The position numbers and the translations under genes were made by a program. From contig JAKAFB010000030.1 of the NCBI GenBank assembly GCA_021818105.1, positions 1 to 37,226 on the forward strand: a DNA stretch of 37,226 nt, written 5' to 3'. Positions 8,527 through 17,928 of the stretch are shown here, piece by piece (within the stretch, counting starts at the first letter, position 1; each line of letters opens with the position of its first letter). The DNA is from Acidobacteriota bacterium (lineage in GTDB: Bacteria > Acidobacteriota > Terriglobia > Terriglobales > Acidobacteriaceae). The notes beneath the pieces were generated by a model that had not been told where the DNA came from, searched no databases, and was given only the letters and a program-made list of their open reading frames with translations.

Positions 8527-8584
8527 ATGGTGAAGGGATCCACCATAAACCGCCGCCCAATATGGATCGGCTGATGACCCCTGC
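8527..8584 (+). promoter_or_regulatory. Fluoride riboswitch (crcB motif) 2, upstream of ppa
   Basis: Stem ATGGTG (8527-8532) pairs with CACCAT (8541-8546) around AAGGGATC; then AAACCGCC, a variable arm, and GGCTGATGACCCCTGC (8569-8584), which matches the conserved 3' half of the motif. Pseudoknot strands GGGATC/GACCCC pair with one A-C mismatch. Placed directly before a terminator and the pyrophosphatase gene, a known partner of this riboswitch class. Confidence 0.92.
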
Positions 8585-8603
8585 AAATGGCAGGGGTTTT
8601 ATT
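8577..8603 (+). terminator. Riboswitch-controlled intrinsic terminator before ppa
   Basis: ACCCCTGC pairs with GCAGGGGT over a 5-base loop and is followed by TTTATT. The 5' arm is the same CCCC used in the aptamer pseudoknot, so fluoride binding should block the terminator and let transcription reach ppa. Confidence 0.9.
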
Positions 8604-8640
8604 GTGTCCCTGCATTGCAAGGTAAGTAGTAAGGAGAGAT

Positions 8641-9174
8641 ATGAACAGCTACCTTGAGCTTCCCATTGGCGACAAAGCCCCTGAGGTGCTGACGGCGGTC
8701 GTCGAAATCCCCGAAGACAGCACGAACAAGTACGAATATGACCGCGACCTGAATGTCTTCGTGCTGGACCGCGTTCTGCATTCCCCGGTTCATTACCCAG
8801 GCGATTATGGTTTCATTCCGCAGACGATTGCGCAGGACGGCGACCCACTGGACATCCTGATTCTCGGCGACACGCCAACCTTTACAGGATGCATTTATTC
8901 CGTCCGCCCCGTCGGCATGTTTGAGATGTTGGACCATGGGGTCTGCGATGAAAAGATTCTCGCGTTTGCCATGGGCAATCCACGGTTCACCGGCATTGAA
9001 AACTACACGGACATTGAGCCGCATATCCTCCGTGAAGTCGAGCACTTCTTTTCCGTTTACAAGAGTCTCGAGGAGCAGGAGACAAAGGTGCTTGGGTGGA
9101 AGAATCGCGCTGCAGCATACGAGGTAATCCGGTCGAGCCATGAGCGGTTCCTTCACAGCACCGTTGCCAAATGA
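8641..9174 (+). CDS. ppa: Inorganic pyrophosphatase, family I
   Basis: 177 residues, the usual length for the family I soluble enzyme that hydrolyses PPi to phosphate and so drives biosynthetic reactions. Visible are VVEIPEDSTNKYEYD near the N-terminus, HYPGDYGFIP, and the metal-binding DGDPLDILIL. Start ATG has AAGGAGA a few bases upstream. Fluoride is a strong inhibitor of these enzymes because it replaces the attacking water in the metal site, and pyrophosphatase genes are established members of fluoride-riboswitch regulons. Here a riboswitch with terminator lies 40-110 bases upstream. The next gene overlaps or closely follows. Confidence 0.95.
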   Translation: MNSYLELPIGDKAPEVLTAVVEIPEDSTNKYEYDRDLNVFVLDRVLHSPVHYPGDYGFIPQTIAQDGDPLDILILGDTPTFTGCIYSVRPVGMFEMLDHGVCDEKILAFAMGNPRFTGIENYTDIEPHILREVEHFFSVYKSLEEQETKVLGWKNRAAAYEVIRSSHERFLHSTVAK

Positions 9175-9943
9175 GGCTGTTGCCGTGCCCGAGCTCGCTT
9201 ATAACGGCAACATCGAGCCAGATATCTTCTTTGCTGCCGTTGAGCGGACGGAGGAGATGTCGCGCCTGCAGTCCCAAGCTGAAAAGCGGAAATCGATCCT
9301 CATTTTTGGACCCGAGGCCATAGGGAAAACGCGCCTACTGCGGGCTTTTGTAAAGACCCAGCCGCTCGCACTTTTTGTGCCGCGTGTGGAATCCCCGCGA
9401 GAGATGCTGCTGACAATGTTTGCGGAGCTTCGTCGCCTTGCAATACCGGGCGTAGAGCTTCCTGCACATCCGGAGGCGCTCAGCAGTTCGGGGCTTAAGG
9501 GTGTCGTACAACGCGCACTGGACAGTCACCCCTTTCTGCTTGCACTTGACCATATAAGCAGCCCCTCCCGAGTTGTGACCGGCCTCATCAAGGATTTGAA
9601 TTACTTTGATCGCACGCCTGTCATATTTGTGGCGCGCACGCCGCATATGGAGGATATCGGCACATTACACCCCATGTGCGCCAGAAACTCCGAGCGGCTC
9701 GCGCTGAAGGAATTCGCGCCTCAAATCGCTTTAGAGTTTGCCAGGTGGGAAGCGCGGCGGGCCAACTTGTGCGCATCCAACCTGGAGGAAACTCTAAGAT
9801 CGCTGGTCGACTGGAGCAAGGGAAACCCGGGAAGCATCGTGCACATGATAAAGATGGCGCACTTCCCAAGGTACTGGGTTGGGGATCAGATCAAGTCTCA
9901 TATCTTATATCTCGATTACCGCATGGGACGCCGGGAGAAGTAA
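9140..9943 (+). CDS. P-loop ATPase (AAA/STAND-like), unknown function
   Basis: 267 residues from the ATG at 9140, which overlaps ppa by 35 bases; the GTG at 9185 has a GAGG eight bases upstream and may be the true start. A Walker A motif GPEAIGKTR and a Walker B-like FLLALDHI are visible, with a sensor-type VIFVARTP, as in orphan AAA ATPases related to the KAP/STAND or transposition-helper groups. No DNA-binding or membrane segment is obvious. It should be co-transcribed with ppa under riboswitch 2. Its job is unknown; it may be a signalling or chaperone-like ATPase. Confidence 0.75.
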   Translation: MSGSFTAPLPNEAVAVPELAYNGNIEPDIFFAAVERTEEMSRLQSQAEKRKSILIFGPEAIGKTRLLRAFVKTQPLALFVPRVESPREMLLTMFAELRRLAIPGVELPAHPEALSSSGLKGVVQRALDSHPFLLALDHISSPSRVVTGLIKDLNYFDRTPVIFVARTPHMEDIGTLHPMCARNSERLALKEFAPQIALEFARWEARRANLCASNLEETLRSLVDWSKGNPGSIVHMIKMAHFPRYWVGDQIKSHILYLDYRMGRREK

Positions 9944-10180
9944 CCCTTTCCACATAGTACAGATGAAGAAGCTGCCGATGAGTTTGATCTCATTCCCTAG
10001 TGCTTAAGTCCGTTCATTCTACGCATTGCAGATTCTTCCCTGGAACTCTGAGTCGCCGCGATGGCCACGCTCTCGCGAATACAGCAAAGACCGTCAGACA
10101 GTAGAGAACCTTCGTATCGCATTCTCCCGAAAGTAGGGGGCTGCACAGGCTCAATTGGCTTTTCGGCCATGAACACTGGC

Positions 10181-11410
10181 TCACGATTTTATCCGTGAAT
10201 CGGCTATTCGCTTTCCAACAATGACAAACAGCGGGATGGCTGCGAGTTGGGTCAAGACGCAGAATACAACCGTAGCAGTGACGGAGCGATCATATAAAAC
10301 TCCCATGATTGCGCTGCCGATAAACCAGAAAATTCCATAACCTGCCGTAAAGAGTCCATAAGCCGAAGCTCGCCGATCCGGTGAGACCATAGGCCCGACC
10401 ACGGCAGGAATGATGGATTCATGCACCCCCATGCCGAGGCCCCAGATCGCCGCGCCAATGATGGCCAGCCAGAATTGGCCTAGAAACACCAGTGGAGCAA
10501 ATACCGCTGCAATGAACGTCAGCGGGATGACCAACATGACTCCGAAGCGATCGAACAACCTTCCGAACGCGAGGGACCCTGTGCCACTCACACCCATTGC
10601 AATCGCGTAAGCCACCGGCACCAACTCCTTCGGCACGGATGACGCTTTGGTGAAATGGTAGGCAATGAGCGGAAAATCGGCGAAGCCGGCTGCAACTAGC
10701 GCCGCGCCCATCAGATATATCCAGAACACCCCCGGCAAACCCTTCGTTTTCACGTTGCCGGTCTTGACTTCCAAATCGTGTGGCCGAGGATAAAAATGGC
10801 GAGCGGTCAGCACAAGGCTAAGGCAAATCGCCATCGGGATCAACAGTGCCGCAAAGGCAAAACGATAGCTTCCCCTCCAGGCCAGAATTGCAGCTACAAG
10901 GAGTGGTCCAAACAGCGCGCCAAACTGATCCAACGCCTCGTGCACGCCGAAGGCCCATCCGAAGCCGATCTCGCTGCCCGCATGGGCGAGCATTGCATCA
11001 CGTGGCGGATTGCGCGTGGCACGCCCGAAGCGCTCCAGGATAATCAATGCAGCTGCAGTCGGCCAGTTGTGCGCCAGCGCCAGCGCAGGCACTGCCAACA
11101 GCTGCACAAAATAGCCAAAAATTGCGATGGGCCAAAATTTTCCAGTTCGGTCAGCCCAGCGGCCCGAAACCAGACGAAAGCCGTAGCCAACCAATTCACC
11201 GAACCCTGTGACTATGCTCACTGCGGTTGCGCTGGCTGCCAGGCCTGCAAGGAATGGGCCATAGACACTACGTGCGCCTTCGTACGTGAAATCGGCAAAG
11301 AAACTCATCACTCCGATAACAACCACAAACTTAAGGGCAGCATTGTATCTTGAATTCCGCTGCTCATCGTGTTGCTGCTGAAGAATCTCGTTTCCGAATT
11401 CCATTTGCAC
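10181..11410 (-). CDS. MFS transporter
   Basis: 409 residues with about twelve hydrophobic segments. The loop after the second segment, GRWADRTGKFWP, matches the MFS motif A, and GLGMGVHESIIPAVV lies in the second half. The substrate cannot be told. The GTG at 11410 follows GAGCGGATAA; an ATG at 11404 is equally possible. It lies downstream of the RND operon in the same direction with a gap of 259 bases, and no riboswitch was found directly in front of it (11411-11669), so it may be read through from the pump operon or have its own promoter. It converges with the ppa-ATPase unit; the 237-base gap 9944-10180 holds nothing I recognise. Confidence 0.85.
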   Translation of the reverse strand: MQMEFGNEILQQQHDEQRNSRYNAALKFVVVIGVMSFFADFTYEGARSVYGPFLAGLAASATAVSIVTGFGELVGYGFRLVSGRWADRTGKFWPIAIFGYFVQLLAVPALALAHNWPTAAALIILERFGRATRNPPRDAMLAHAGSEIGFGWAFGVHEALDQFGALFGPLLVAAILAWRGSYRFAFAALLIPMAICLSLVLTARHFYPRPHDLEVKTGNVKTKGLPGVFWIYLMGAALVAAGFADFPLIAYHFTKASSVPKELVPVAYAIAMGVSGTGSLAFGRLFDRFGVMLVIPLTFIAAVFAPLVFLGQFWLAIIGAAIWGLGMGVHESIIPAVVGPMVSPDRRASAYGLFTAGYGIFWFIGSAIMGVLYDRSVTATVVFCVLTQLAAIPLFVIVGKRIADSRIKS

Positions 11411-11669
11411 TTATCCGCTCAATGTTGTGGAGCAGTGTCCTAACTTGGGTTCACGTCATTGCATCACATCAAGTACGCATACATTCGCGTCGTTCTCATT
11501 CACAGTGGGGCTGAACTGCGAACTGCACGCCTGCCATAAAGAGTATTCCCGTACATACATCTTCGCTCGTATACACCTGTTGCTGAGGATTGGTCCTCCC
11601 ATGAAGTGACTCGCCTTAGACAACGAACGTGGTGAATGACACGACTCGCATGCCGTGCCTTCATCCTGC

Positions 11670-14600
11670 TCATAAGCCTCTTTGGCGCAAGATATAGAAC
11701 AACGCCGGCGTCATCAGCAAAGAAAGCAGCATCGAGACTGCCACCCCCCCTATCACGGCAATGGCGAGCGGCTGCAGCAGCTGAGCGCCCGATCCAACTC
11801 CGATGGCCAGCGGCAACATACCGCAAACCGCTGCAAGCGCGGTCATGAGGATCGGACGCAGACGCCTGCGCCCCGCGTTAAAGATGGCGTGGGGCAGTTC
11901 CATGCCCTGGCTCGTAAAGTGGCTTTCGGAATCAAGCATGAGAATGCCGTTCTTCTGCACAATGCCGATCACCATGATGATACCCATGAACGACGAAATA
12001 TTCAGAGTTGTATGCGTAACGAGCAGCGCCAGCAGACTCCCCGACGCGCAGAGTACCGTCGCAACGAGAATGGCAATCGGATGAGCAAATGAGCGGAACT
12101 CAAAAACAAGGACAATAAATATCAGGAACATTGAGGCCAATAACACGCGAGTAAGCCCGGCGAACGACTCTTGTTGAATCTGGTACAGCCCACCGTATTC
12201 CACCTCCGTGCCCGGTGGCAGTGTCACTTCCTTCGGCAGGCGCCTCTGAATCTCCGCCATCGCCGAGCCTAGGTCCCGGTCCTCCAGGTGCGCCTTGACA
12301 GCATCGAGGTTGCGAAGATTCTCCCGATGAATCTCAGTCTGCTCCGGATCCAATTCCTTGTGGGCGATAGCGGCAAGGGTAACAGACTGTCCCGTAGGTG
12401 AAGTGATCAATTGGTGCTGCAAATCTTGGAATGAGGCCCGTTCTTGAAGCGGATACCGCACACGCAGGCCAATGAGCCGATCAGCCTGAATGATATTCGA
12501 CGCAAGCTGGCCGTCCAGAATCGTAGACTCAAGATCACCAACATCCCGAGTGCTGAATCCGGCCAGAGCGGCCTGCTGCGGATCAACGCGAAAGTTCATG
12601 CTGGGACCGATGGTGACCACCTGATCTTCGACATCCACAACGCCGCGAACCTTCGGGAGCCATGCCTCAATCGCCTTCGCTGCCGCTTTGTATGCCGCCT
12701 CGTTCTGGTTGTAGACCTTGATTTCAATCGGGTCGGGTGACCAGGCCAGGTCGCCAACCAGATCCTCAAGAATATGCGGAAACTCCACTTGAATCGCCGG
12801 CTCGGAATGATTGATCCTGTCGCGAAGTTCCGAGGCAACTTCATCCAGCGAACGCGACCGCTTCTTGCGCAGCTTAATCAGGAAGTCTCCCGTATTCGGC
12901 TCGGCGATGGCAAGCGCCAGACGAGCTCCGGTCCGGCGCGAGTAGCTCTCCACCTCGGGCGTCTCGCGCAGATACTCTTCGATATGATCCAGAATACGAT
13001 TTGTCTCCTGGAGCGATGTCCCAGGAGGCGTCCGGTAGTCGAGAACGAAGGCCCCTTCATCCATGTCAGGAAGAAAGCCCGTACCCAATAACTTGTAGAC
13101 AACAACACTAATGAGCAGAGTGCCGACTGCAATCAGCATGATCTTCCCAGTGTTCTGAAGACTCCACAGCAGGACCTTCTGGTAACGCATCGAAATCATG
13201 TGCAGCACAGGGCCTTCCTGGTGTTCTTCAGCTTTCTCCAGTGAGATTCCCGCAGGCACACGAACTGGCCGGAGGAAGATTCCGGCAATGACAGGAGTGA
13301 AAAAGATGGCCAGAAGCAGGGAGGCTGCCAGCGTTGTTACCAGCGTCATCGCAAGTGCCCGGAAAAAGACAGCAGTGATTCCGCCCAGGAAGACAAGAGG
13401 CACAAAGACCACAATGGGAGTCAGTGTCGCGCCAATGAGTGCCGGCGTAAGCTCTCGAATCGCTGCGCTGGACGCTTCCCAGGGTGATCTCCCCATCGCG
13501 ATGTGGATGGAGATATTCTCTACCATAACGATGGCGTCGTCGATCACAATGCCGATGCAGGCAGCGATGCCACCCAGCGTCATCAAGTTGAAGCTCATGC
13601 CGAAGAGCTTCATCATCACGATGCCAAAAAATACTGCAATGGGAATCACTACCGCTGCTACGACAGTCATACGCCAGTCCCGCAGGAAGAGTAGCAATAC
13701 TACAATCGCGAGAAACAAACCGATGATGATACTCTCTGTGACACCGTTAATCGATTCACGCACGAGTTGGGACTGGTCGTAATATGTGGAGAGATGGATG
13801 TCGGGAGGTAAGGTGCGCCGCACCTCAGCGAGAACATCATTGATTGAATTGGCAATCTGAACAGTGTTGCCGGCGGGCTGCTGCAACACGTTCACTAGCA
13901 CCGCAGCATGTCCGTTAGCCGTGACGATGTTATAAACAGGCTCCTCCCCCGGAGACACCGTGGCAACATCCTTGATGCGGATCGGCGTTCCTTTGGCCAC
14001 CCCCACGACAACATTTTCGACATCGTGCCGACTCTTCAGCATCCCCGTTACAGTAGTCAGGTAGAGATGAAAGTTCTCCTGCACCATACCCGCCGGTTCA
14101 ATCAGGTTACTGTTGCGGATGGCATCGACAACCTTTGTCAGCGGCATATTCAGTGCATTGAGCTTCGCTGGATCAACAAGTATGTGCAGTTCAGGACGGC
14201 GTCCGCCAACAATGCGCGTGTCAGCAACGCCGGGGAGACGGTAGAGCCGCGGCGCGAGGTCGTAGTATGCCAGCGACCAAAGATCAGAAAGACTGTGTGT
14301 ATCCGAGGTGATGCTGAACCCCACGATGGGGAAAACAGAGAAGGTGAGGCGGTTGATGTAAAAGTGCGCATCTGGCGGCAGAGTAGGCTGAATCTGCGAA
14401 ATGCGTCCTTGCACCAGGTGCAAAGCATTCAGAATATCGACATTCCAATCGAAGAAGACATTGATCTCGCTGGATCCTCGGCCCGTCACGGAACGGACTG
14501 TGGTGATGCCCGGTACAAAGCGCACCGCTTCCTCAATGGGCCTCGTCACCGTCAGCATCTGAATATCGACAGGCGTTATCCCGTTATCCACGAGAATCAC

Positions 14601-14741
14601 AATGCGCGGAAAATTCGTTTCCGGAAAAATTGAGACCGGAATGGAGGGGATCATGGCCGCGCCAGCAATGGCGATGCTCAGAATGACGAGTACTAGAGCC
14701 CGGCCGTGTGCCTTGACGAAATCCGCGAGGCGAGCCGTCAT
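11670..14741 (-). CDS. RND-family efflux pump, inner-membrane subunit
   Basis: 1023 residues, the usual length for an AcrB/CzcA-class proton-driven exporter. The transmembrane segment 4 motif GIVIDDAIVMVENI has two Asp as in the HAE1/drug group rather than the DG of heavy-metal CzcA pumps. Two large periplasmic repeats and the C-terminal segment PILMTALAAVCGMLPLA are present. Its start overlaps the stop of the fusion-protein gene by four bases, forming a TolC-MFP-RND operon behind fluoride riboswitch 3. The substrate is unknown. RND pumps are not known fluoride exporters, so it may export metal-fluoride complexes, organofluorine, or toxic products arising in fluoride stress (inference). Confidence 0.93.
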   Translation of the reverse strand: MTARLADFVKAHGRALVLVILSIAIAGAAMIPSIPVSIFPETNFPRIVILVDNGITPVDIQMLTVTRPIEEAVRFVPGITTVRSVTGRGSSEINVFFDWNVDILNALHLVQGRISQIQPTLPPDAHFYINRLTFSVFPIVGFSITSDTHSLSDLWSLAYYDLAPRLYRLPGVADTRIVGGRRPELHILVDPAKLNALNMPLTKVVDAIRNSNLIEPAGMVQENFHLYLTTVTGMLKSRHDVENVVVGVAKGTPIRIKDVATVSPGEEPVYNIVTANGHAAVLVNVLQQPAGNTVQIANSINDVLAEVRRTLPPDIHLSTYYDQSQLVRESINGVTESIIIGLFLAIVVLLLFLRDWRMTVVAAVVIPIAVFFGIVMMKLFGMSFNLMTLGGIAACIGIVIDDAIVMVENISIHIAMGRSPWEASSAAIRELTPALIGATLTPIVVFVPLVFLGGITAVFFRALAMTLVTTLAASLLLAIFFTPVIAGIFLRPVRVPAGISLEKAEEHQEGPVLHMISMRYQKVLLWSLQNTGKIMLIAVGTLLISVVVYKLLGTGFLPDMDEGAFVLDYRTPPGTSLQETNRILDHIEEYLRETPEVESYSRRTGARLALAIAEPNTGDFLIKLRKKRSRSLDEVASELRDRINHSEPAIQVEFPHILEDLVGDLAWSPDPIEIKVYNQNEAAYKAAAKAIEAWLPKVRGVVDVEDQVVTIGPSMNFRVDPQQAALAGFSTRDVGDLESTILDGQLASNIIQADRLIGLRVRYPLQERASFQDLQHQLITSPTGQSVTLAAIAHKELDPEQTEIHRENLRNLDAVKAHLEDRDLGSAMAEIQRRLPKEVTLPPGTEVEYGGLYQIQQESFAGLTRVLLASMFLIFIVLVFEFRSFAHPIAILVATVLCASGSLLALLVTHTTLNISSFMGIIMVIGIVQKNGILMLDSESHFTSQGMELPHAIFNAGRRRLRPILMTALAAVCGMLPLAIGVGSGAQLLQPLAIAVIGGVAVSMLLSLLMTPALFYILRQRGL

Positions 14742-15970
14742 TGGTTCGCCCCACCAGGGTTGACCTGAGTATTATCCGGTAGCCCGTATTCGCCGGCCGT
14801 AATTACAAGTTCTCCCGCATGAAGACCGGTCAAAACGCGCACCTCGTGATCGTTAATCGGCACTGCTGTCACCGTACGCAGATGGGCAACGTTGTTGCTG
14901 TCTACAACGTAAACTTTGCCGGTTTGTGTCCCTTCTTCAAACTCGATCGCAGAGGTCGGAATCACTATGGCTTGGTGCGCATTTCCCACAGAAATCTTGG
15001 CGGATCCGAAGAAGCCTGATCTCAGAGATCCATCATGATTCGGAATTTCGCACCACACTTCGACGGTACGCCGCGCCGTATCCACCGCTTGGTTGACAAC
15101 CGTAATCTTTCCTTGGACGACCGGCCCGGACCCGTCATTTTTAGAGAAGGAGCAGGGTTGTCCCACTTTCACTGCCGTCACCTGGTCTGCGTCAACCTGC
15201 GCCCGGGCCACGGCAATTGACACATCGGCAACGGTGAACAGTTGGGCTCCCGCAACTGCCATATCTCCAGAATAGACAAGCTGATCCGTAACAGTTCCGG
15301 CGAATGGGCTGCGGATTTCGGCATAGCTTAGATTCGCGGCTGCAAGAGACTCTCGTGCCTTTGATTGAGCCAGACTGTTCTGCGCCGTCCGTAAATCTTC
15401 CTTGGCAGTATGTTTCTCAATGTTATCGAGATTTGTCTGAGCAGCGTTAAAGTTTGCTTGTGCCTGTGCATACTCCGCCTCACTAGTCTGAAGATCACGC
15501 CCGGAGATTGCACCTTCAGTGAGCAGTTGCTTTCTGCGCTCGTACACTTTTTTCGCCAGGTCCAACGCTGCTTTCTTGGCAGCGAGATCACCGCGCGCCT
15601 GCGTCAGTTGATAAGGAATCGTTGCTCGCTCCATTCGCTCCAGGGCAGCTTCCGCACTTTGCGCGTTGGCTAGAGCATCTGCATGCTGAGCCTCCAGATC
15701 GCGTCGGTCGAGGATGGCAAGAATCTGTCCGGCCTTCACTGCCTGGCCCTTGTGGATCAGAACCTTCTGCACACTTGCCGTAATCCGTGCCGAGACATGT
15801 GCTTCCGATTTGCCGTAAACGGTAGCCGGCGCGCTCAGCGTGAGCGGCACATCCTTGGCTACCGCTCGCTGCACCGAGACATTGACGATCACCTTCTTAT
15901 CGACATCGTTGCCCGCTCGGCAACCGAAGGTGACCAGTCCAACAAAGAAAAGTGCTGCGCAGTATTTCAT
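14738..15970 (-). CDS. RND efflux membrane-fusion lipoprotein (HlyD/AcrA type)
   Basis: 410 residues. The N-terminus MKYCAALFFVGLVTFGCRAG has a hydrophobic stretch ending in a lipobox-like FGC, so it is probably a lipoprotein. Then follow a barrel-sandwich half (VLIHKGQAVKAGQILAILD), a long coiled-coil hairpin of about 120 residues rich in Ala, Gln and Glu, and the second half (IRSPFAGTVTDQLVYSGDMA). It links the pump to the outer-membrane channel. Start and stop both overlap neighbours by four bases (ATGA), so the three genes are tightly coupled. Confidence 0.93.
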   Translation of the reverse strand: MKYCAALFFVGLVTFGCRAGNDVDKKVIVNVSVQRAVAKDVPLTLSAPATVYGKSEAHVSARITASVQKVLIHKGQAVKAGQILAILDRRDLEAQHADALANAQSAEAALERMERATIPYQLTQARGDLAAKKAALDLAKKVYERRKQLLTEGAISGRDLQTSEAEYAQAQANFNAAQTNLDNIEKHTAKEDLRTAQNSLAQSKARESLAAANLSYAEIRSPFAGTVTDQLVYSGDMAVAGAQLFTVADVSIAVARAQVDADQVTAVKVGQPCSFSKNDGSGPVVQGKITVVNQAVDTARRTVEVWCEIPNHDGSLRSGFFGSAKISVGNAHQAIVIPTSAIEFEEGTQTGKVYVVDSNNVAHLRTVTAVPINDHEVRVLTGLHAGELVITAGEYGLPDNTQVNPGGANQ

Positions 15971-17346
15971 TGTCCGCTTGCCACCTTGAGCGCAGTAAGC
16001 GCGTTGAGATAGTCCGCACGAGTTGTATAGAAGTCGATGTCTGCTTGCGCCAGAGCACTTTGCGCAGTAACCACTTCCAGAGCTGTCCCTTCGCCACTCT
16101 CGAAGCGCAATCGACTCAGGCGAAGATTCTCTTTGGCAAGGTCAACCTGACGTTGCGTGATCGCGATTTGCGCATAGATTCCATTCACCTGGCTGAGGGC
16201 GTCCTGATATTCCTTCGAGAACATACGCGCACCTATGCTAAGGTCTGTTTGCGCCGCACGCGCCTCTGACTGAAATTGACGCTGCTCGCTTCGCGCCCGC
16301 AAGAAGTCAAAGATTGGAATATCGAGATGAACAAATCCGGCATAGCCACGGTCCCGGCTCGTCACTCGGTTAGCGTCGATGCCATATTGGAAGCTCAAGT
16401 TCAGTTGCGGCAACATGCCCGCTCGGGCTTGGCGAGCGTCTGCCTTGAAGCCGGCGATCTGCGCGGCAAGCATCCGAAACTCCGGCCGCTTGAGATAGGG
16501 CGCGCTTTCCGATGAAGTACCGGGTTCAGGCGGCTGTTGGTCGAGATCGTCCGCAAGCGATAGACGCGTTGAGGCACCGGTTGTCCAGTAGGAGACGAGA
16601 TCGTGCTCTGCCATCTCAGCTTCCACTTTCATCGAATCGGCCGTCCGCTCAAGAACACTCGTTTCGAGCGATGCCTTGGTCAAGTCTGCCTGCGAGGCTT
16701 CGCCGCCATCTACAAGTTGCCTGACTTTCGTCTCAAAGTCGCGCGCTGCCTGCAAGTTTTCGTTTGCCGAAGCCACCAGTTTTTGGGTGAGGAGAACTCG
16801 GTAATACGCAACGGATACAGCATGATCCAGGTCTCGTTCGCTCATCGCAAGACCCGTTTCAGCGATTGTCCTGTTAGCCCGTGCGCGATCGTAAAGCGCT
16901 CGAAGGCGTCCAGAGGAATCCAGTTCCAGCGTTGTAGTCGCAGCGGAGGAGTATTCCCGGATTCCGTTGAGCGCAATAAAGCTGAAGGAATTGTGATCGT
17001 AGAGAAGTGGACTGTTATAGGTGAAGCCGTTCACGATTGAGACTTGAGGCAGGAAGTTCGCTCGCGCAGCTTGCTCTCCGAACTTTGCCGCATCAAGTTG
17101 CTCGCGTGCCCTCTTCACTGAAGATGGCGCATTTCGCGCAAGCTCGATGCAGCGCGGGAGGTTTAACACATCAGTGCTGCTCTGTGTGTAGCCAACGGTG
17201 GCACTCAGGCATAGCAACAAGACCAACAAACACTGCAGTTCGTACGGAATCAATTTGAAGAATTGTGCTGGCTTGTGAGGTGACGTTCTGTGATCCCGTG
17301 CTGTGCAGAGAATCAGAGAGTTCGTCCTCGGCTTCGTAATGCGCAA
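15967..17346 (-). CDS. TolC-family outer-membrane efflux protein
   Basis: 459 residues. After an extended N-terminal stretch comes a hydrophobic signal core (CLLVLLLCLSATVGYTQS), then two outer-membrane-efflux repeats with the typical long helices (for example ANENLQAARDFETKVRQLVDGG and the C-terminal LAKENLRLSRLRFESGEGT, shown in part). I keep the TTG start at 17346 because GGAG lies five bases upstream and this site is positioned right behind fluoride riboswitch 3; an internal TTG nearer the signal core is possible and would give a more normal n-region. First gene of the pump operon. Confidence 0.9.
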   Translation of the reverse strand: MRITKPRTNSLILCTARDHRTSPHKPAQFFKLIPYELQCLLVLLLCLSATVGYTQSSTDVLNLPRCIELARNAPSSVKRAREQLDAAKFGEQAARANFLPQVSIVNGFTYNSPLLYDHNSFSFIALNGIREYSSAATTTLELDSSGRLRALYDRARANRTIAETGLAMSERDLDHAVSVAYYRVLLTQKLVASANENLQAARDFETKVRQLVDGGEASQADLTKASLETSVLERTADSMKVEAEMAEHDLVSYWTTGASTRLSLADDLDQQPPEPGTSSESAPYLKRPEFRMLAAQIAGFKADARQARAGMLPQLNLSFQYGIDANRVTSRDRGYAGFVHLDIPIFDFLRARSEQRQFQSEARAAQTDLSIGARMFSKEYQDALSQVNGIYAQIAITQRQVDLAKENLRLSRLRFESGEGTALEVVTAQSALAQADIDFYTTRADYLNALTALKVASGQ

Positions 17347-17366
17347 ATTGGCTCCAGAGTAGCGTG

Positions 17367-17417
17367 GTAGGAGTCATCAGCCAACGAACTTGCGGCTTCG
17401 GTGAAACCCCATCACCT
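17367..17417 (-). promoter_or_regulatory. Fluoride riboswitch (crcB motif) 3, upstream of tolC-MFP-RND operon
   Basis: Minus-strand sequence: GGTG-ATGGGGTTT-CACC, then GAAGCCGC, an arm closed by GCC/GGC, then GGCTGATGACTCCTAC. This is close to the textbook motif (GGTGATGG ... CTGATGACTCCTAC). Pseudoknot strands GGGGTT and GACTCC pair throughout. Behind it, CTCC of the pseudoknot strand can pair with the GGAG at 17352-17355 that serves the TTG start, suggesting control of translation. Confidence 0.93.
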
Positions 17418-17928
17418 ATTAGTACTTCCTCTGTTCGCAGCCTAACGAGCACCAGCTTGTGGTGTCAACGAAATGTGCACCACCTTGTTGATTATGTGGT
17501 GCTGATTTTGTCAGGCCCGCATTGGGACTATGTGCCAGTCAGATTCCACGAAACATATGCATTGAGTGAATGGACGGCCACTAAAGAGGAACATGCGTAG
17601 TTTCCTATACATGGACGAATAGTGCCGACCGATTGCTCACCTTCTCTTGGTTGACAAATTATTCTCTCCAAATCTACGCTTTTGCTCATGTATCAGGCGT
17701 GCTGCGAACTAGGTACATGCCCGGTAGATGGGTTCTCGAGACGGCACGGCGTCTGCACGATGATTCGAGGCTGCAAAAAGAATTCCAAAGCAAGTCTCCA
17801 ACCGCACAATCGCCCGACATTGCAAGTCACGCTACTGGTCTAACTTTCTTGATAACGATCCACTTCTCAGGGAGTCGTAGGAATCCTTTTTACGCATCTG
17901 AATTATAGATACCGCGCGGAGGTCTTCG
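17418..17928. other. Intergenic region between pump operon and small gene
   Basis: Diverging promoters are expected here. A TTGACA at 17651-17656 with TACGCT 18 bases on could serve the gene at 17929 (weak -10). An inverted repeat GCACCAC/GTGGTGC lies around 17475-17502 and could be a terminator or operator. The open frame 17633-17908 has no good ribosome binding site or recognisable product and is not called. Confidence 0.4.

Noticed and set aside
11411..11669. Riboswitch in front of the MFS transporter
   Set aside because: No AGG.GTCAT match on the plus strand. The GAGGA-TTGG-TCCTC palindrome near 11586 is only a small hairpin.
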